Counted from the first letter of the stretch, positions 1 to 5,743 are shown. The stretch is DNA of 7,135 nucleotides from Actinomycetota bacterium (GCA_003161205.1 PMOU01000554.1:19172-26306); one strand, 5' to 3'. Notes: generated by a model from the letters alone, not told the origin. Made by a program: numbers and translations.

Positions 1-332
1 ACCGCCTGCAGCATCCGGAACGCCACCAGCCAGCCCAGCCCGGGAGCAACGCTGCACAGCAGCGAGCCGAGCGTGAACAGCGCCAGCCCGGCCTGGAAGG
101 TGCGCCGTCGCCCCACCCGGTCCGCCGTCGACCCGGACAGCATCAGCAAGCTCGCGAGCACCAGCGAGTACGCGTCGATCGTCCACTGCAGGCCGGAGAC
201 CGACGAGTGCAGCTCCCGGCCGATGGACGGCAGCGCCACGTTCACGATCGTCGCGTCCAGGCCGACGATGAACAAGCTCAGGCAGCAGATGGCCAGCACC
301 AGGTACCGGCGCCGCCGGCTCAGCCCAGACAC
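1..332 (-). CDS. MFS drug exporter, DHA2 (EmrB/QacA-like) family, N-terminal part only
   Basis: This is the first 110 residues of a proton-driven multidrug-type exporter of the inner membrane; the rest lies beyond the left edge. After a short basic start (SRRRR, residues 5-9), TM1 runs over about residues 10-31. It ends in the DHA2 signature LDATIVNVALPSI (25-37). WTIDAYSL (50-57) opens TM2, and the MFS motif A loop GSTADRVGRRR (67-77) follows before TM3; RMLQA (106-110) begins TM4. The start is GTG 330-332, because an in-frame TAG lies six codons upstream (348-350). GGGG about 9 bases upstream is a weak ribosome site. The methyltransferase gene ends 133 bp upstream on the same strand, but an operator-like palindrome sits between them, so this gene probably has its own regulated promoter. 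The family call is firm; the substrate cannot be read. Confidence 0.9.
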   Translation of the reverse strand, partial: MSGLSRRRRYLVLAICCLSLFIVGLDATIVNVALPSIGRELHSSVSGLQWTIDAYSLVLASLLMLSGSTADRVGRRRTFQAGLALFTLGSLLCSVAPGLGWLVAFRMLQA

Positions 333-366
333 GAAGATTACCCCGCTCTAGCGTCACGAGTCGTCC

Positions 367-388
367 TTAGTTGCTACCTGACAACTAA
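367..388. promoter_or_regulatory. Perfect inverted repeat upstream of the MFS gene, probable operator
   Basis: TTAGTTG (367-373) and CAACTAA (382-388) form a perfect 7+7 bp inverted repeat around an 8-bp spacer. The dyad is 22 bp long, with its near edge 35 bases upstream of the exporter's GTG start. Size, symmetry and A/T-rich arms fit the binding site of a dimeric MarR- or TetR-type repressor, a common control for DHA2 exporters. The minus strand reads TTGTCA across the right arm, which could be a -35 hexamer, but I see no clean -10. No regulator gene lies in the window, so the cognate protein would be encoded elsewhere, possibly beyond the left edge. Confidence 0.6.
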
Positions 389-465
389 CGACCGGCGTCG
401 CTTATGCCTCGCCAGCTCGCCTTACCGCAGGCTGCCTACGGTCCGGGACAGCAGGTCTTCGAAGG

Positions 466-1326
466 CTATTCAGGCCGCCGGGCCGCCCACACGGTCCTGG
501 CGGTGCGGACGGCGAGGTCGTCGCGTCGCAGCACGCCGTGGGGTCCGTCGCTGTCGATGAGGGTGTCGAGCACGGCCAGATCGGCGGCGCTCAGCCGGCC
601 GTCGAGGTGGGACCGGATGCGCCGCAGGGTGGCCTGGGCGTAACGGCGGGCCGAGGGGGGCAGCGGCGGGGTCAGGCTGATGGCGGAGGGCCGTTCGGCC
701 TCGATGGTGAAGCCGGCCCGGGACAGTCGCGGGCCCCAGTCGGAACCGAGATTCGGTACCCCGGCGGCGTGCCGTTCGGCCAGGGCGGCATGGCAGCGCG
801 TCTCGAGTCCGGGGCGGCCGAGGCCGGGGTCGTCGGGCAGGAAGCGCGGGAAAGCGTCCATCTCGGCCGCGATCAGGAGTCCGCCGGGGCGGAGCGTGGC
901 GAAGACCTTGGTGAGGACGCGGTCCGGATCGGCCAGGTGGTGCAGGGACGAGGACGCCCACACCAGGTCCACGGGTTCGATGACCGGCCACGCCTTGTCC
1001 AGGTCGGCCTGGACGGTGCGGACCTGGCCGGCCAGGCCGAGCGCGCGGGCTTTGCCGCTGAGACGGTCCAGCATCGGCGCGGACACGTCCACGGCGATCA
1101 CGTCGGCCGGTCCGAAGCGCTCGAGCAGGGCGAAGACGCCGGTACCGGTCCCGCTGCCCAGGTCGAGGATCCGCCGGGGCGGCCGGTCAGCCGCCAGCTC
1201 GCGGATCCAGGCGGTCACGTCGGACAAGTAGGAGTGCAGGACCTCGGCGTCGAGGTCCAGGAGCCCGGCCAGCGCCGCCTCGTCGGCCCCGGCGGCGGGA
1301 CGGTGCTGGTGGGTGTGGCTTTCCAT
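466..1326 (-). CDS. Class I SAM-dependent methyltransferase (UbiE/Methyltransf_11-like)
   Basis: A 286-residue soluble enzyme that should transfer a methyl group from S-adenosylmethionine to an unidentified acceptor. The Rossmann-like SAM-binding core is clear. Motif I ILDLGSGTGTG is at 53-63. An acidic residue at the end of beta-2 (D80 in VIAVDVS) should bind the ribose, and QAD (106-108) fits the adenine-contacting acid. DLVWASSSLHHL (120-131) is motif IV, and ATLRPGGLL (143-151) is the usual post-motif. The C-terminal part (about 160-286) is less conserved and probably shapes the acceptor site. The ATG start at 1326 has only a weak upstream AGGG. The exporter gene follows on the same strand after 133 bp, so an antibiotic or metabolite methylation plus export role is possible, but this is only inference from neighbourhood. 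Upstream lies a long divergent intergenic region with a palindrome. Substrate unknown. Confidence 0.9.
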   Translation of the reverse strand: MESHTHQHRPAAGADEAALAGLLDLDAEVLHSYLSDVTAWIRELAADRPPRRILDLGSGTGTGVFALLERFGPADVIAVDVSAPMLDRLSGKARALGLAGQVRTVQADLDKAWPVIEPVDLVWASSSLHHLADPDRVLTKVFATLRPGGLLIAAEMDAFPRFLPDDPGLGRPGLETRCHAALAERHAAGVPNLGSDWGPRLSRAGFTIEAERPSAISLTPPLPPSARRYAQATLRRIRSHLDGRLSAADLAVLDTLIDSDGPHGVLRRDDLAVRTARTVWAARRPE

Positions 1327-1372
1327 GGTTGCACCCTACGTGGCCATGGCGGCGGCCCGCTCAACCGTCCGA

Positions 1373-1400
1373 TGCCCTTATTGGCCTCGTGATAAGGGCA
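1373..1400. promoter_or_regulatory. Perfect 9+9 bp inverted repeat upstream of the methyltransferase
   Basis: TGCCCTTAT (1373-1381) and ATAAGGGCA (1392-1400) are perfect reverse complements separated by 10 bases, making a 28-bp dyad. It starts about 47 bases upstream of the methyltransferase ATG, where a core promoter and operator would be expected. The arm-to-arm centre distance of 19 bp, close to two helical turns, suits a dimeric repressor binding one DNA face. The minus strand reads TTGCCC and AATAAG within it, but not at proper promoter spacing. A rho-independent terminator is unlikely, since no gene ends here and there is no T-tract. Confidence 0.5.
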
Positions 1401-1443
1401 ATTTCCCTGCTGACATTTCACCGCCTCTTCTTCCATATGTAGT

Positions 1444-1464
1444 CGATATCCGCGAGCGGTATCG
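1444..1464. repeat. Imperfect inverted repeat in the divergent intergenic region
   Basis: CGATA-T-CCGC (1444-1453) faces GCGG-TATCG (1456-1464) across two bases. The arms are complementary over nine base pairs with one unpaired T at 1449. The outer CGATA/TATCG arms alone could serve as a 21-bp operator. Its distance from both flanking genes (118 and 187 bases) makes the target uncertain. Confidence 0.3.
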
Positions 1465-1520
1465 GCGACGAAGACGGAAACGGGTAAACCGGCGAAATGT
1501 ATCTGCGCCCGGAAAAGTCA

Positions 1521-1544
1521 TGTCAATACGCTACACATTTGACA
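1521..1544. promoter_or_regulatory. Opposed TTGACA boxes (possible divergent -35 elements or operator)
   Basis: TGTCAA (1521-1526) and TTGACA (1539-1544) are perfect reverse complements separated by 12 bases. Each reads as a consensus -35 hexamer pointing outwards: leftwards to the methyltransferase and rightwards to the secreted-protein gene. Leftwards, a TACATT -10-like hexamer lies at 1496-1501 with a long 19-base spacer. Rightwards, no good -10 occurs at 16-19 bases, which weakens the promoter reading. The pair could equally be the arms of a repressor site. The surrounding stretch is less G/C-rich than the genes, as expected of promoter DNA. Confidence 0.35.
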
Positions 1545-1583
1545 ATATGCTGGCCGGCCCCGTCGTGCATTCAGTGTTTCTCG

Positions 1584-1635
1584 GTGTCGGTAGGCTGCGC
1601 TACTGCTAGCCTTTTGGCTTTCCCCAAGCCGACAC
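1584..1635 (+). promoter_or_regulatory. Foldable mRNA leader just before the secreted-protein ribosome site
   Basis: GTGTCGG (1584-1590) pairs perfectly with CCGACAC (1629-1635), closing a 38-base interior. Inside, AGGCT (1592-1596) pairs with AGCCT (1608-1612), and CTT (1618-1620) can pair with AAG (1626-1628) around TCCCC. Without the outer helix, the last hairpin extends to GGCTT/AAGCC. The outer helix ends directly against the GGAGG ribosome site at 1636, so folding could change access to it. This requires transcription to start upstream of about 1584. If instead TAGGCT (1591-1596) is the -10 of the promoter, the structure would not be transcribed. It matches no riboswitch class I recognise. 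Confidence 0.3.
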
Positions 1636-1640
1636 GGAGG
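1636..1640 (+). promoter_or_regulatory. Ribosome binding site of the secreted-protein gene
   Basis: GGAGG lies 10 bases before ATG 1651. It is a full Shine-Dalgarno core and supports this start, which also gives a complete signal peptide. Confidence 0.75.
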
Positions 1641-1650
1641 TACGGATTAA

Positions 1651-2055
1651 ATGCTGCGCCGAATTTCTACCATCGCGGCCGCGGCGGCGATGCTGGCCCT
1701 CAGCGCGCTACCGGTTTCTGCGGCCACCCTGCATTCCAGCACCCACAAGATCTCTTTCCCGGGCCTGCATGGCGTTAGCGCCTGGGGCAATTACACGAAA
1801 AACGGGTCAAAGGTCAAGATTAACGTGTGCGTTGACGATACTGTTCGCAGTGTCTTCGCGGCTGGCGCGGTCACGCTGGAGTCAAATACAGCCAACACCA
1901 AGCACAACGAACTAGGCGCCGTGGACATCGGCTACCACCAGACCGTGTGCCGGAGCGAGACCCTGCTGTACAACGGTCACCTCCGCGTCTACACGTTCAC
2001 CGCGAACAATGCCGGGAAGATCTCGGGGCGGAGCAAGACCAAGACGATTTACTGA
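1651..2055 (+). CDS. Small secreted protein of unknown function
   Basis: I do not recognise this 134-residue protein. It begins with a standard Sec signal peptide: basic MLRR, a hydrophobic Ala/Leu stretch (about 8-20) and a PVSA-A type cleavage site near residue 24 or 25. The mature part is about 110 residues, rich in Thr, Ser, Asn, Lys and Val. Alternating hydrophobic/polar runs such as SKVKINVCVDD and LRVYTFTA suggest a small all-beta fold. It has exactly two cysteines, C60 and C100, which could form one disulfide outside the cell. There is no lipobox, sortase signal or catalytic motif. The C-terminus is basic (GRSKTKTIY). Codon use and composition are less G/C-extreme than the flanking genes, hinting at high expression or acquisition. 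The gene stands alone, with its own ribosome site and a hairpin terminator downstream. Confidence 0.8.
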   Translation: MLRRISTIAAAAAMLALSALPVSAATLHSSTHKISFPGLHGVSAWGNYTKNGSKVKINVCVDDTVRSVFAAGAVTLESNTANTKHNELGAVDIGYHQTVCRSETLLYNGHLRVYTFTANNAGKISGRSKTKTIY

Positions 2056-2093
2056 CCCTCGGGTCTCTGATCGCGATGCGGGCGGATCAGTGT

Positions 2094-2129
2094 GGCGGGC
2101 GGAGCGGCTTTCAGCCGCGGCCGCCCGCC
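2094..2129. terminator. Strong bidirectional hairpin between convergent genes
   Basis: GGCGGGCGG (2094-2102) pairs with CCGCCCGCC (2121-2129). An inner stem GCGGCT (2104-2109) pairs with AGCCGC (2113-2118) over the loop TTC, and only A2103 and GG2119-2120 are unpaired. The 15-bp stem lies between the stop codon of the secreted-protein gene (2055) and that of the oxidoreductase (2151), where a shared terminator is expected. There is no T-tract, which is common in G/C-rich actinomycete terminators. Confidence 0.75.
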
Positions 2130-2150
2130 CGGCCCGGCCCGGACTCCGCG

Positions 2151-3548
2151 CTAGTGCGGGATGCCGGAGACCAGGTCGCCCGCGCGGGCCAGCAGTGAGG
2201 TGCGCGCGGACCGGCGGGCCGATTCCAGCCGGTCCGCCGTGCGGTAGAGCGCGTAGAGGCCGTGGACGCCCGCCCACCGGGCTGGCTCGGGTTCCCAGCG
2301 AGGCGACCGGTGACCGACCCAGGGCAGGGCCGTCAGCGGGCTCGGGACGCCGCGGACCAGGTCGGCGAGCGTACGGCCGGCCAGGTTGGCGGCGGCCACC
2401 CCGTGGCCGGAGTAGCCGCCCGCCCAGCCCAGGCCGGTATCCGGATCCAGGGTGACGGTAGCGCACCAGTCCCGCGGCACCCCCAGCACCCCGCACCAGG
2501 CGTGCTCGATCCCGGCTGGCACCGCCGCGGGGAACATGCGGCGCAGGATCCGGCCGAGCTGAGCCACCGTCGAGGGCGCGATCGCGCCCTCGTGGTCCAG
2601 GGCCGAGCCGAAACGGTACGGGATGCCGCGGCCGCCGAGGGCGATCCGGCCATCCGGGGTGCGCTGCGCGTAGATGTACGCGTGGGCCTCATCGCTGAGC
2701 GTCTCCAAGCCGTCCCAGCCGATTTCTTTCCAGGCGTCGTCAGGCAGCGGACCGGTAATGATCATCGAGCTGTTCATCGGCAGCAGCGTCCGGTGCTGCC
2801 CGGGCATACCCGCGGTGAACCCTTCGGTGCACCGCAGCACATAAGGCGCGCGGACCTGGCCGGCCGGCGTGCGGGCCCGCCCCGGGGAGATCGACGTCAC
2901 CGGGGTGTCCTCATACAGCCGCACCCCGGCGCGGGTGACGACCTCGGCCAGTCCCGCGGCCAGGTCAGCCGGCTGCACCCGGGCGCAGTGGGGGGAGTAC
3001 AGGGCCCCGGCCGCACCCGTCACCCGGATCCGTCCGGCCAGCTCCTCTTGACCCAGATACCGAACGATGCTGGCTTCGTCCCCCCAGGCACGTTCCTGCT
3101 CCACGTGGTGGCGGAGCCGGGCGTCCTGGGCCGCGGAGGTCGCGACGGTGAGCGTGCCGCCCTTCACCAGCCCGGCGTCGATGCCCTCATCGGCGCAGAC
3201 CCTGGCCACCTCATCGACCGTCTCGCGGAGCTGCCGCTCCAGCTCGCGGACGCCTTCGCGGCCCGGCGGGCGCCGGGCGTACCGGGAGCGCGAACCGGGC
3301 AAGGTGGCGGTCACCCAGCCGCCGTTCCGGCCCGATGCGCCGAATCCGGCGTATTTCGCCTCCAGCACGATGATCCGGAGCCCGGGGTCAGCTCGCTTGA
3401 GGTAGTAGGCGGTCCACAGCCCGGTGTAGCCGGCTCCTACGATGCAGACGTCGGCCTCGGCGCTGCCCGGCAGGCCCGGCCGCCGGGGCGGGCCCTGCGG
3501 CCGGCCGGCCCGCGCCTGCCACCAGTACGACACCGCCCCGTTGCGCAC
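2151..3548 (-). CDS. FAD-dependent oxidoreductase, DAO family (PuuB/amine oxidase-like)
   Basis: A cytoplasmic flavoenzyme of 465 residues from GTG 3548, likely oxidising an amine or amino-acid C-N bond; the substrate cannot be read. After the typical N-terminal SYWW (7-10), the FAD dinucleotide fold shows VGAGYTG (37-43) and the ribose-binding E63 at the end of beta-2. The family's GFGASGRNGGW follows at 68-78. The C-terminal flavin-contact segment GWAGGYSGHGVAAANLAGRTLADL (about 375-397, seen in pieces) completes the fold. The reading frame is open upstream to ATG 3656. That extra 36-residue stretch has no family features and contains the likely promoter, whereas GTG 3548 has GGGGAGG five bases upstream. 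The gene is divergent from ppx across 122 bp and ends at a shared hairpin. Related proteins include gamma-glutamylputrescine oxidase and DadA-like enzymes; no putrescine-pathway partner genes are present here. Confidence 0.9.
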   Translation of the reverse strand: MRNGAVSYWWQARAGRPQGPPRRPGLPGSAEADVCIVGAGYTGLWTAYYLKRADPGLRIIVLEAKYAGFGASGRNGGWVTATLPGSRSRYARRPPGREGVRELERQLRETVDEVARVCADEGIDAGLVKGGTLTVATSAAQDARLRHHVEQERAWGDEASIVRYLGQEELAGRIRVTGAAGALYSPHCARVQPADLAAGLAEVVTRAGVRLYEDTPVTSISPGRARTPAGQVRAPYVLRCTEGFTAGMPGQHRTLLPMNSSMIITGPLPDDAWKEIGWDGLETLSDEAHAYIYAQRTPDGRIALGGRGIPYRFGSALDHEGAIAPSTVAQLGRILRRMFPAAVPAGIEHAWCGVLGVPRDWCATVTLDPDTGLGWAGGYSGHGVAAANLAGRTLADLVRGVPSPLTALPWVGHRSPRWEPEPARWAGVHGLYALYRTADRLESARRSARTSLLARAGDLVSGIPH

Positions 3549-3553
3549 GCGAA

Positions 3554-3560
3554 CCTCCCC
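3554..3560 (-). promoter_or_regulatory. Ribosome binding site that fixes the oxidoreductase start
   Basis: On the minus strand GGGGAGG is followed after TTCGC by GTG 3548. This strong site, placed just before the conserved SYWW segment, argues for the GTG rather than the more distal ATG 3656. Confidence 0.75.
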
Positions 3561-3591
3561 GGACAGGCGCAGCACTGCTCGTTCGGAATAA

Positions 3592-3597
3592 ATTATC
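3592..3597 (-). promoter_or_regulatory. Possible -10 box for the oxidoreductase
   Basis: GATAAT (minus strand) lies in a short A/T-rich island (3586-3611), unusual in this G/C-rich window. It would start transcription near 3585, about 37 bases before GTG 3548. No good -35 hexamer is visible at 16-18 bases, so the call rests on the -10 alone. Confidence 0.35.
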
Positions 3598-3658
3598 TGA
3601 AAGCCGCTAAAAGTCGCACCTTGCCTGGGCGGAGCCCCGTCGGACGCGACCGCCAAGG

Positions 3659-3664
3659 TAGCGT
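3659..3664 (+). promoter_or_regulatory. Possible -10 box giving leaderless ppx mRNA
   Basis: TAGCGT fits the actinobacterial TANNNT -10 pattern and ends six bases before ATG 3671. Transcription would then start at or next to the A of the ATG. No Shine-Dalgarno sequence lies at a usual distance (the nearest AAGG is 12 bases away), which is consistent with a leaderless transcript. The -35 region is poor. Confidence 0.4.
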
Positions 3665-3670
3665 CAGGGT

Positions 3671-4636
3671 ATGCGACTTGGGGTGCTTGACGTGGGGTCT
3701 AACACGGTGCATCTGCTCGTGGTAGACGCCTACCCGGGTGCGCGGCCGATGCCCGCGTTCTCCCACAAGGCCGAGCTCAAGCTCGCCGCTCACCTGGAGG
3801 ACGGAAGCTCGCTGTCCGGGCCGGGCGAGGACAGCTTGCGGGGCGCCGTCGAAGAGGCGCTGCGGATAGCGGAGGACAAGGGAGCGGAGGAGATAATCGC
3901 GTTCGCGACCTCGGCCGTCCGCGAGGCCGTGAACGGCGAGCAGGTCCTGGCCAGGATCCGCGAGCAGACCGGTGTGCAGATCAACGTGATGACCGGCCTG
4001 GAGGAAGCCAGGCTCACCTTCCTGGCCGCCCGGCGCTGGTTCGGCTGGTCCTCCGGGCGGCTGCTCGTGATCGACATCGGCGGCGGTTCGCTTGAGGTGG
4101 CGTCGGGTATCGACGAAGAGCCGGACGCGGTGGCCTCGCTGCCGCTCGGCGCGGGACGCCTCACCAGGTACTGGATCAGCTCTGAGCCGGCGTCGCCGCA
4201 GGAGGTGCGCCGCCTGCGCAAGCATGTCCGGGCGGAGATCGCCCGGGACACCGGCGGCATGCTGCGGCAAGGCGCGCCTGATCACGTGGTGGGGACCTCG
4301 AAGACCTTCCGGCAGCTGGCCAGGATCGCCGGGGCGGCACCGTCCGGCGAAGGCCCCTACGTCAAGCGAGTGCTGCGACACGCCGATGTAGCGGCCCTGG
4401 CCGAACGGCTGCCGGCCATGTCCGGCGCCGAACGCGCCAGGATGCCCGGCGTGTCAGCCAGCCGGTCACCGCAGCTTCCGGCCGGCGCCATCGTGGCCGA
4501 CGCCATCCTCGACTTGCTCAGCGTCGATCAGCTTGAACTGTGCCCGTGGGCCCTGCGCGAGGGCGTCATCCTGCGGCGCCTGGATATGCTCGCGCAGGGC
4601 CTTGCTCCGGTGAACCCGGGCGCAGCCGCGAGCTAG
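3671..4636 (+). CDS. ppx: Ppx/GppA family phosphatase (short actinobacterial Ppx1 type)
   Basis: A 321-residue cytoplasmic phosphohydrolase of the ASKHA fold. Members cleave inorganic polyphosphate and/or pppGpp, tying it to phosphate storage and stringent signalling. The N-terminal phosphate-1 loop [12 protein letters not shown] is at 6-17 and [12 protein letters not shown] at 78-89. GLEEARL (110-115 region) carries the likely catalytic glutamate (E111/E112). The phosphate-2 loop [10 protein letters not shown] is at 134-143, then [10 protein letters not shown] (156-165) and [13 protein letters not shown] (207-219). The two-domain length matches the short form known from mycobacteria (Rv0496/Ppx1, about 330 residues), not the roughly 500-residue E. 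coli Ppx with extra C-terminal domains. The start [12 protein letters not shown] is the family's usual start. The stop overlaps the convergent coiled-coil gene by four bases. The choice between polyphosphate and pppGpp activity cannot be made from sequence. Confidence 0.92.
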   Translation: MRLGVLDVGSNTVHLLVVDAYPGARPMPAFSHKAELKLAAHLEDGSSLSGPGEDSLRGAVEEALRIAEDKGAEEIIAFATSAVREAVNGEQVLARIREQTGVQINVMTGLEEARLTFLAARRWFGWSSGRLLVIDIGGGSLEVASGIDEEPDAVASLPLGAGRLTRYWISSEPASPQEVRRLRKHVRAEIARDTGGMLRQGAPDHVVGTSKTFRQLARIAGAAPSGEGPYVKRVLRHADVAALAERLPAMSGAERARMPGVSASRSPQLPAGAIVADAILDLLSVDQLELCPWALREGVILRRLDMLAQGLAPVNPGAAAS

Positions 4637-5727
4637 TTGTCGCTGCCGGGCACGATGCGCATGCCCTCGTTGTGCTCCTTGGTAGGCACAGACGGGGCCG
4701 GGGAGGAAACCGCGTGCCTGCCCGGCGCCGAGACGGACGGCTGCGGTGCGGTGGTGCGGGACGGCTGCGGGGCGGCCGGGCGCTCCGCCTGCGGTGCCGT
4801 GGCGCGGGCCGACTGCGCTGCGGCGCTGCGGTCCGCCTGCGCCGGTGCGGTGCGAGCCGGCTGCGCCGGTGCGGTGCGTTCCGGCTGCGGTGCCGCCGCG
4901 CGGAGCATCCCCGGGCGCGTCGGGCCGTTCGTGCCCGCGGGCGAGGCCGGGCGCGATGGGTCCGCGGATTCCGAGGCGGCGATCGACTGGGCGGTCGCCT
5001 GCTCGACCTCGTCCTCGAGCGACATGCGACTGGTCTCCGCGGCGACGAGCGAAGAGACTCCGTCGAGGATCTCGGTCAGCCGCTTGATCGTCTCCGTGTG
5101 CCGGGACGACAGCAGGCTCAGACGGCGCTCGGCACCGTCGTGAATCGCGGTGGCCCGGGCCGTCGCCTCGTCGAGCGCCTTCTTGGCCTGTGCCTTCGCA
5201 CTGGCCAGGGCGCTTTCGGACTTGTTGTTCGCGTCGGCCGTCGTGCGCTCCGCCTCGGCCCGTGCGGCGGTCAGGGTCTTCTCCGCCTCGGCCCGGGCGG
5301 ATGTGATCGCGCGCTCGGCCTGCTCCTGGGCCGCGTTGAGCATGCGCTCGGCCTGCTCGCGCGCCTCGGCCCGGGACTTGTCGGCCTCTGCCTGGGCGTC
5401 GTTGCGCTGCCTGGCGATATCTTCGTGGGCCTTGGACTTCTGGGACCTGGCCTCGTCATCGGCCAGCTTGAGGATCTGGGCGATCCGCTCGCTGACTTCC
5501 TCGTGCGCGGGCTTGGCGCCCAGGGCCTGCTGGCGCGCGGTGGCCAGGTCGTTCCGTAGTTCCTCGCCGTCGTCGAGGGCGCGGGCAAGTCGTTGCTCTA
5601 GTTCCCGGATCTGGCTGCGGGAGCGGGCAATAAATTCATCCACCTGGCGGCGACTGTATCCACGCATCTGCATTTCGAATGCGTCTTCGTGGACGAGGTT
5701 CGGCAGGAGATCACTGTTGTCATTCAT
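4633..5727 (-). CDS. DivIVA-domain coiled-coil protein, FilP-like cytoskeletal candidate
   Basis: A 364-residue, probably cytoplasmic filament- or polarity-type protein. Residues 15-33 ([19 protein letters not shown]) match the DivIVA N-terminal motif (RGYxxxQVDxFL-type), and a first coiled coil follows (about 35-70). A long Ala/Glu/Arg/Lys coiled coil (about 78-205) shows a strict 11-residue period from 89 to 198. A short second helix (about 205-245) comes next, then a disordered Ala/Pro/Gln/Arg tail with eight-residue repeats (281-331). No membrane segment or signal peptide is seen. The architecture recalls FilP and Scy of Streptomyces, which act in tip growth and cell stiffness, but it is shorter than Scy and not identical in layout to FilP. 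The ATG at 5727 precedes the conserved motif by 14 residues; GGGAAG only two bases upstream is a poorly spaced ribosome site. It is convergent with ppx; upstream is a long gene-free region. Confidence 0.85.
   Translation of the reverse strand: MNDNSDLLPNLVHEDAFEMQMRGYSRRQVDEFIARSRSQIRELEQRLARALDDGEELRNDLATARQQALGAKPAHEEVSERIAQILKLADDEARSQKSKAHEDIARQRNDAQAEADKSRAEAREQAERMLNAAQEQAERAITSARAEAEKTLTAARAEAERTTADANNKSESALASAKAQAKKALDEATARATAIHDGAERRLSLLSSRHTETIKRLTEILDGVSSLVAAETSRMSLEDEVEQATAQSIAASESADPSRPASPAGTNGPTRPGMLRAAAPQPERTAPAQPARTAPAQADRSAAAQSARATAPQAERPAAPQPSRTTAPQPSVSAPGRHAVSSPAPSVPTKEHNEGMRIVPGSDN
4739..4894. repeat. 24-bp in-frame tandem repeat (6.5 copies) in the coiled-coil gene tail
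   Basis: Six consecutive 24-base units start at 4739, 4763, 4787, 4811, 4835 and 4859, with a half unit to 4894. They share a core close to GGCTGCG-GGTGCGGTGCG. Units five and six match at 21 of 24 positions; the others are more diverged. In the protein this gives an exact eight-residue period, with Gln at 281, 289, 297, 305, 313, 321 and 329 and Arg at 284, 292, 300, 308, 316 and 324. Because the unit is a multiple of three, copy-number change keeps the frame. Confidence 0.85.
5134..5463 (-). repeat. Ten hendecad (11-residue) coiled-coil repeats
   Basis: Residues 89-198 of the coiled-coil protein divide without gaps into ten 11-residue units. Each begins with Ala and most carry a small residue at position 5 followed by an acidic or basic pair, for example [33 protein letters not shown] and [11 protein letters not shown]. 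Hendecads favour slightly right-handed or nearly straight coiled coils instead of the left-handed heptad supercoil. This is a protein-level repeat with moderate DNA similarity between the central units. Confidence 0.75.
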
Positions 5728-5743
5728 GGCTTCCCGAGATCAT

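Noticed and set aside
435..458. Possible terminator after the methyltransferase gene
   Set aside because: Only a six-pair stem with a bulge can be drawn (GCTGTCC/GGCAGC on the minus strand) and there is no T-tract.
538..1392. Plus-strand open frame opposite the methyltransferase
   Set aside because: Low-complexity Gly/Gln/Asp/Arg translation with no motifs, while the minus strand carries full SAM-binding motifs.
1215..1436. Minus-strand frame starting MEEEAVKCQQG upstream of the methyltransferase
   Set aside because: It runs out of frame into the methyltransferase N-terminus and lacks a ribosome site; the region is better explained as promoter DNA with a palindrome.
2262..3725. Long plus-strand open frame (about 487 codons) opposite the FAD oxidoreductase
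   Set aside because: It is the G/C-driven antisense shadow of a clear flavoenzyme gene; its translation is Arg/Gly/Pro-rich with no domain and no ribosome site.
4540..5559. Plus-strand open frame opposite the coiled-coil gene
   Set aside because: Its repeated Arg/Leu/Gly/Cys-type translation simply mirrors the repeats of the real minus-strand gene.
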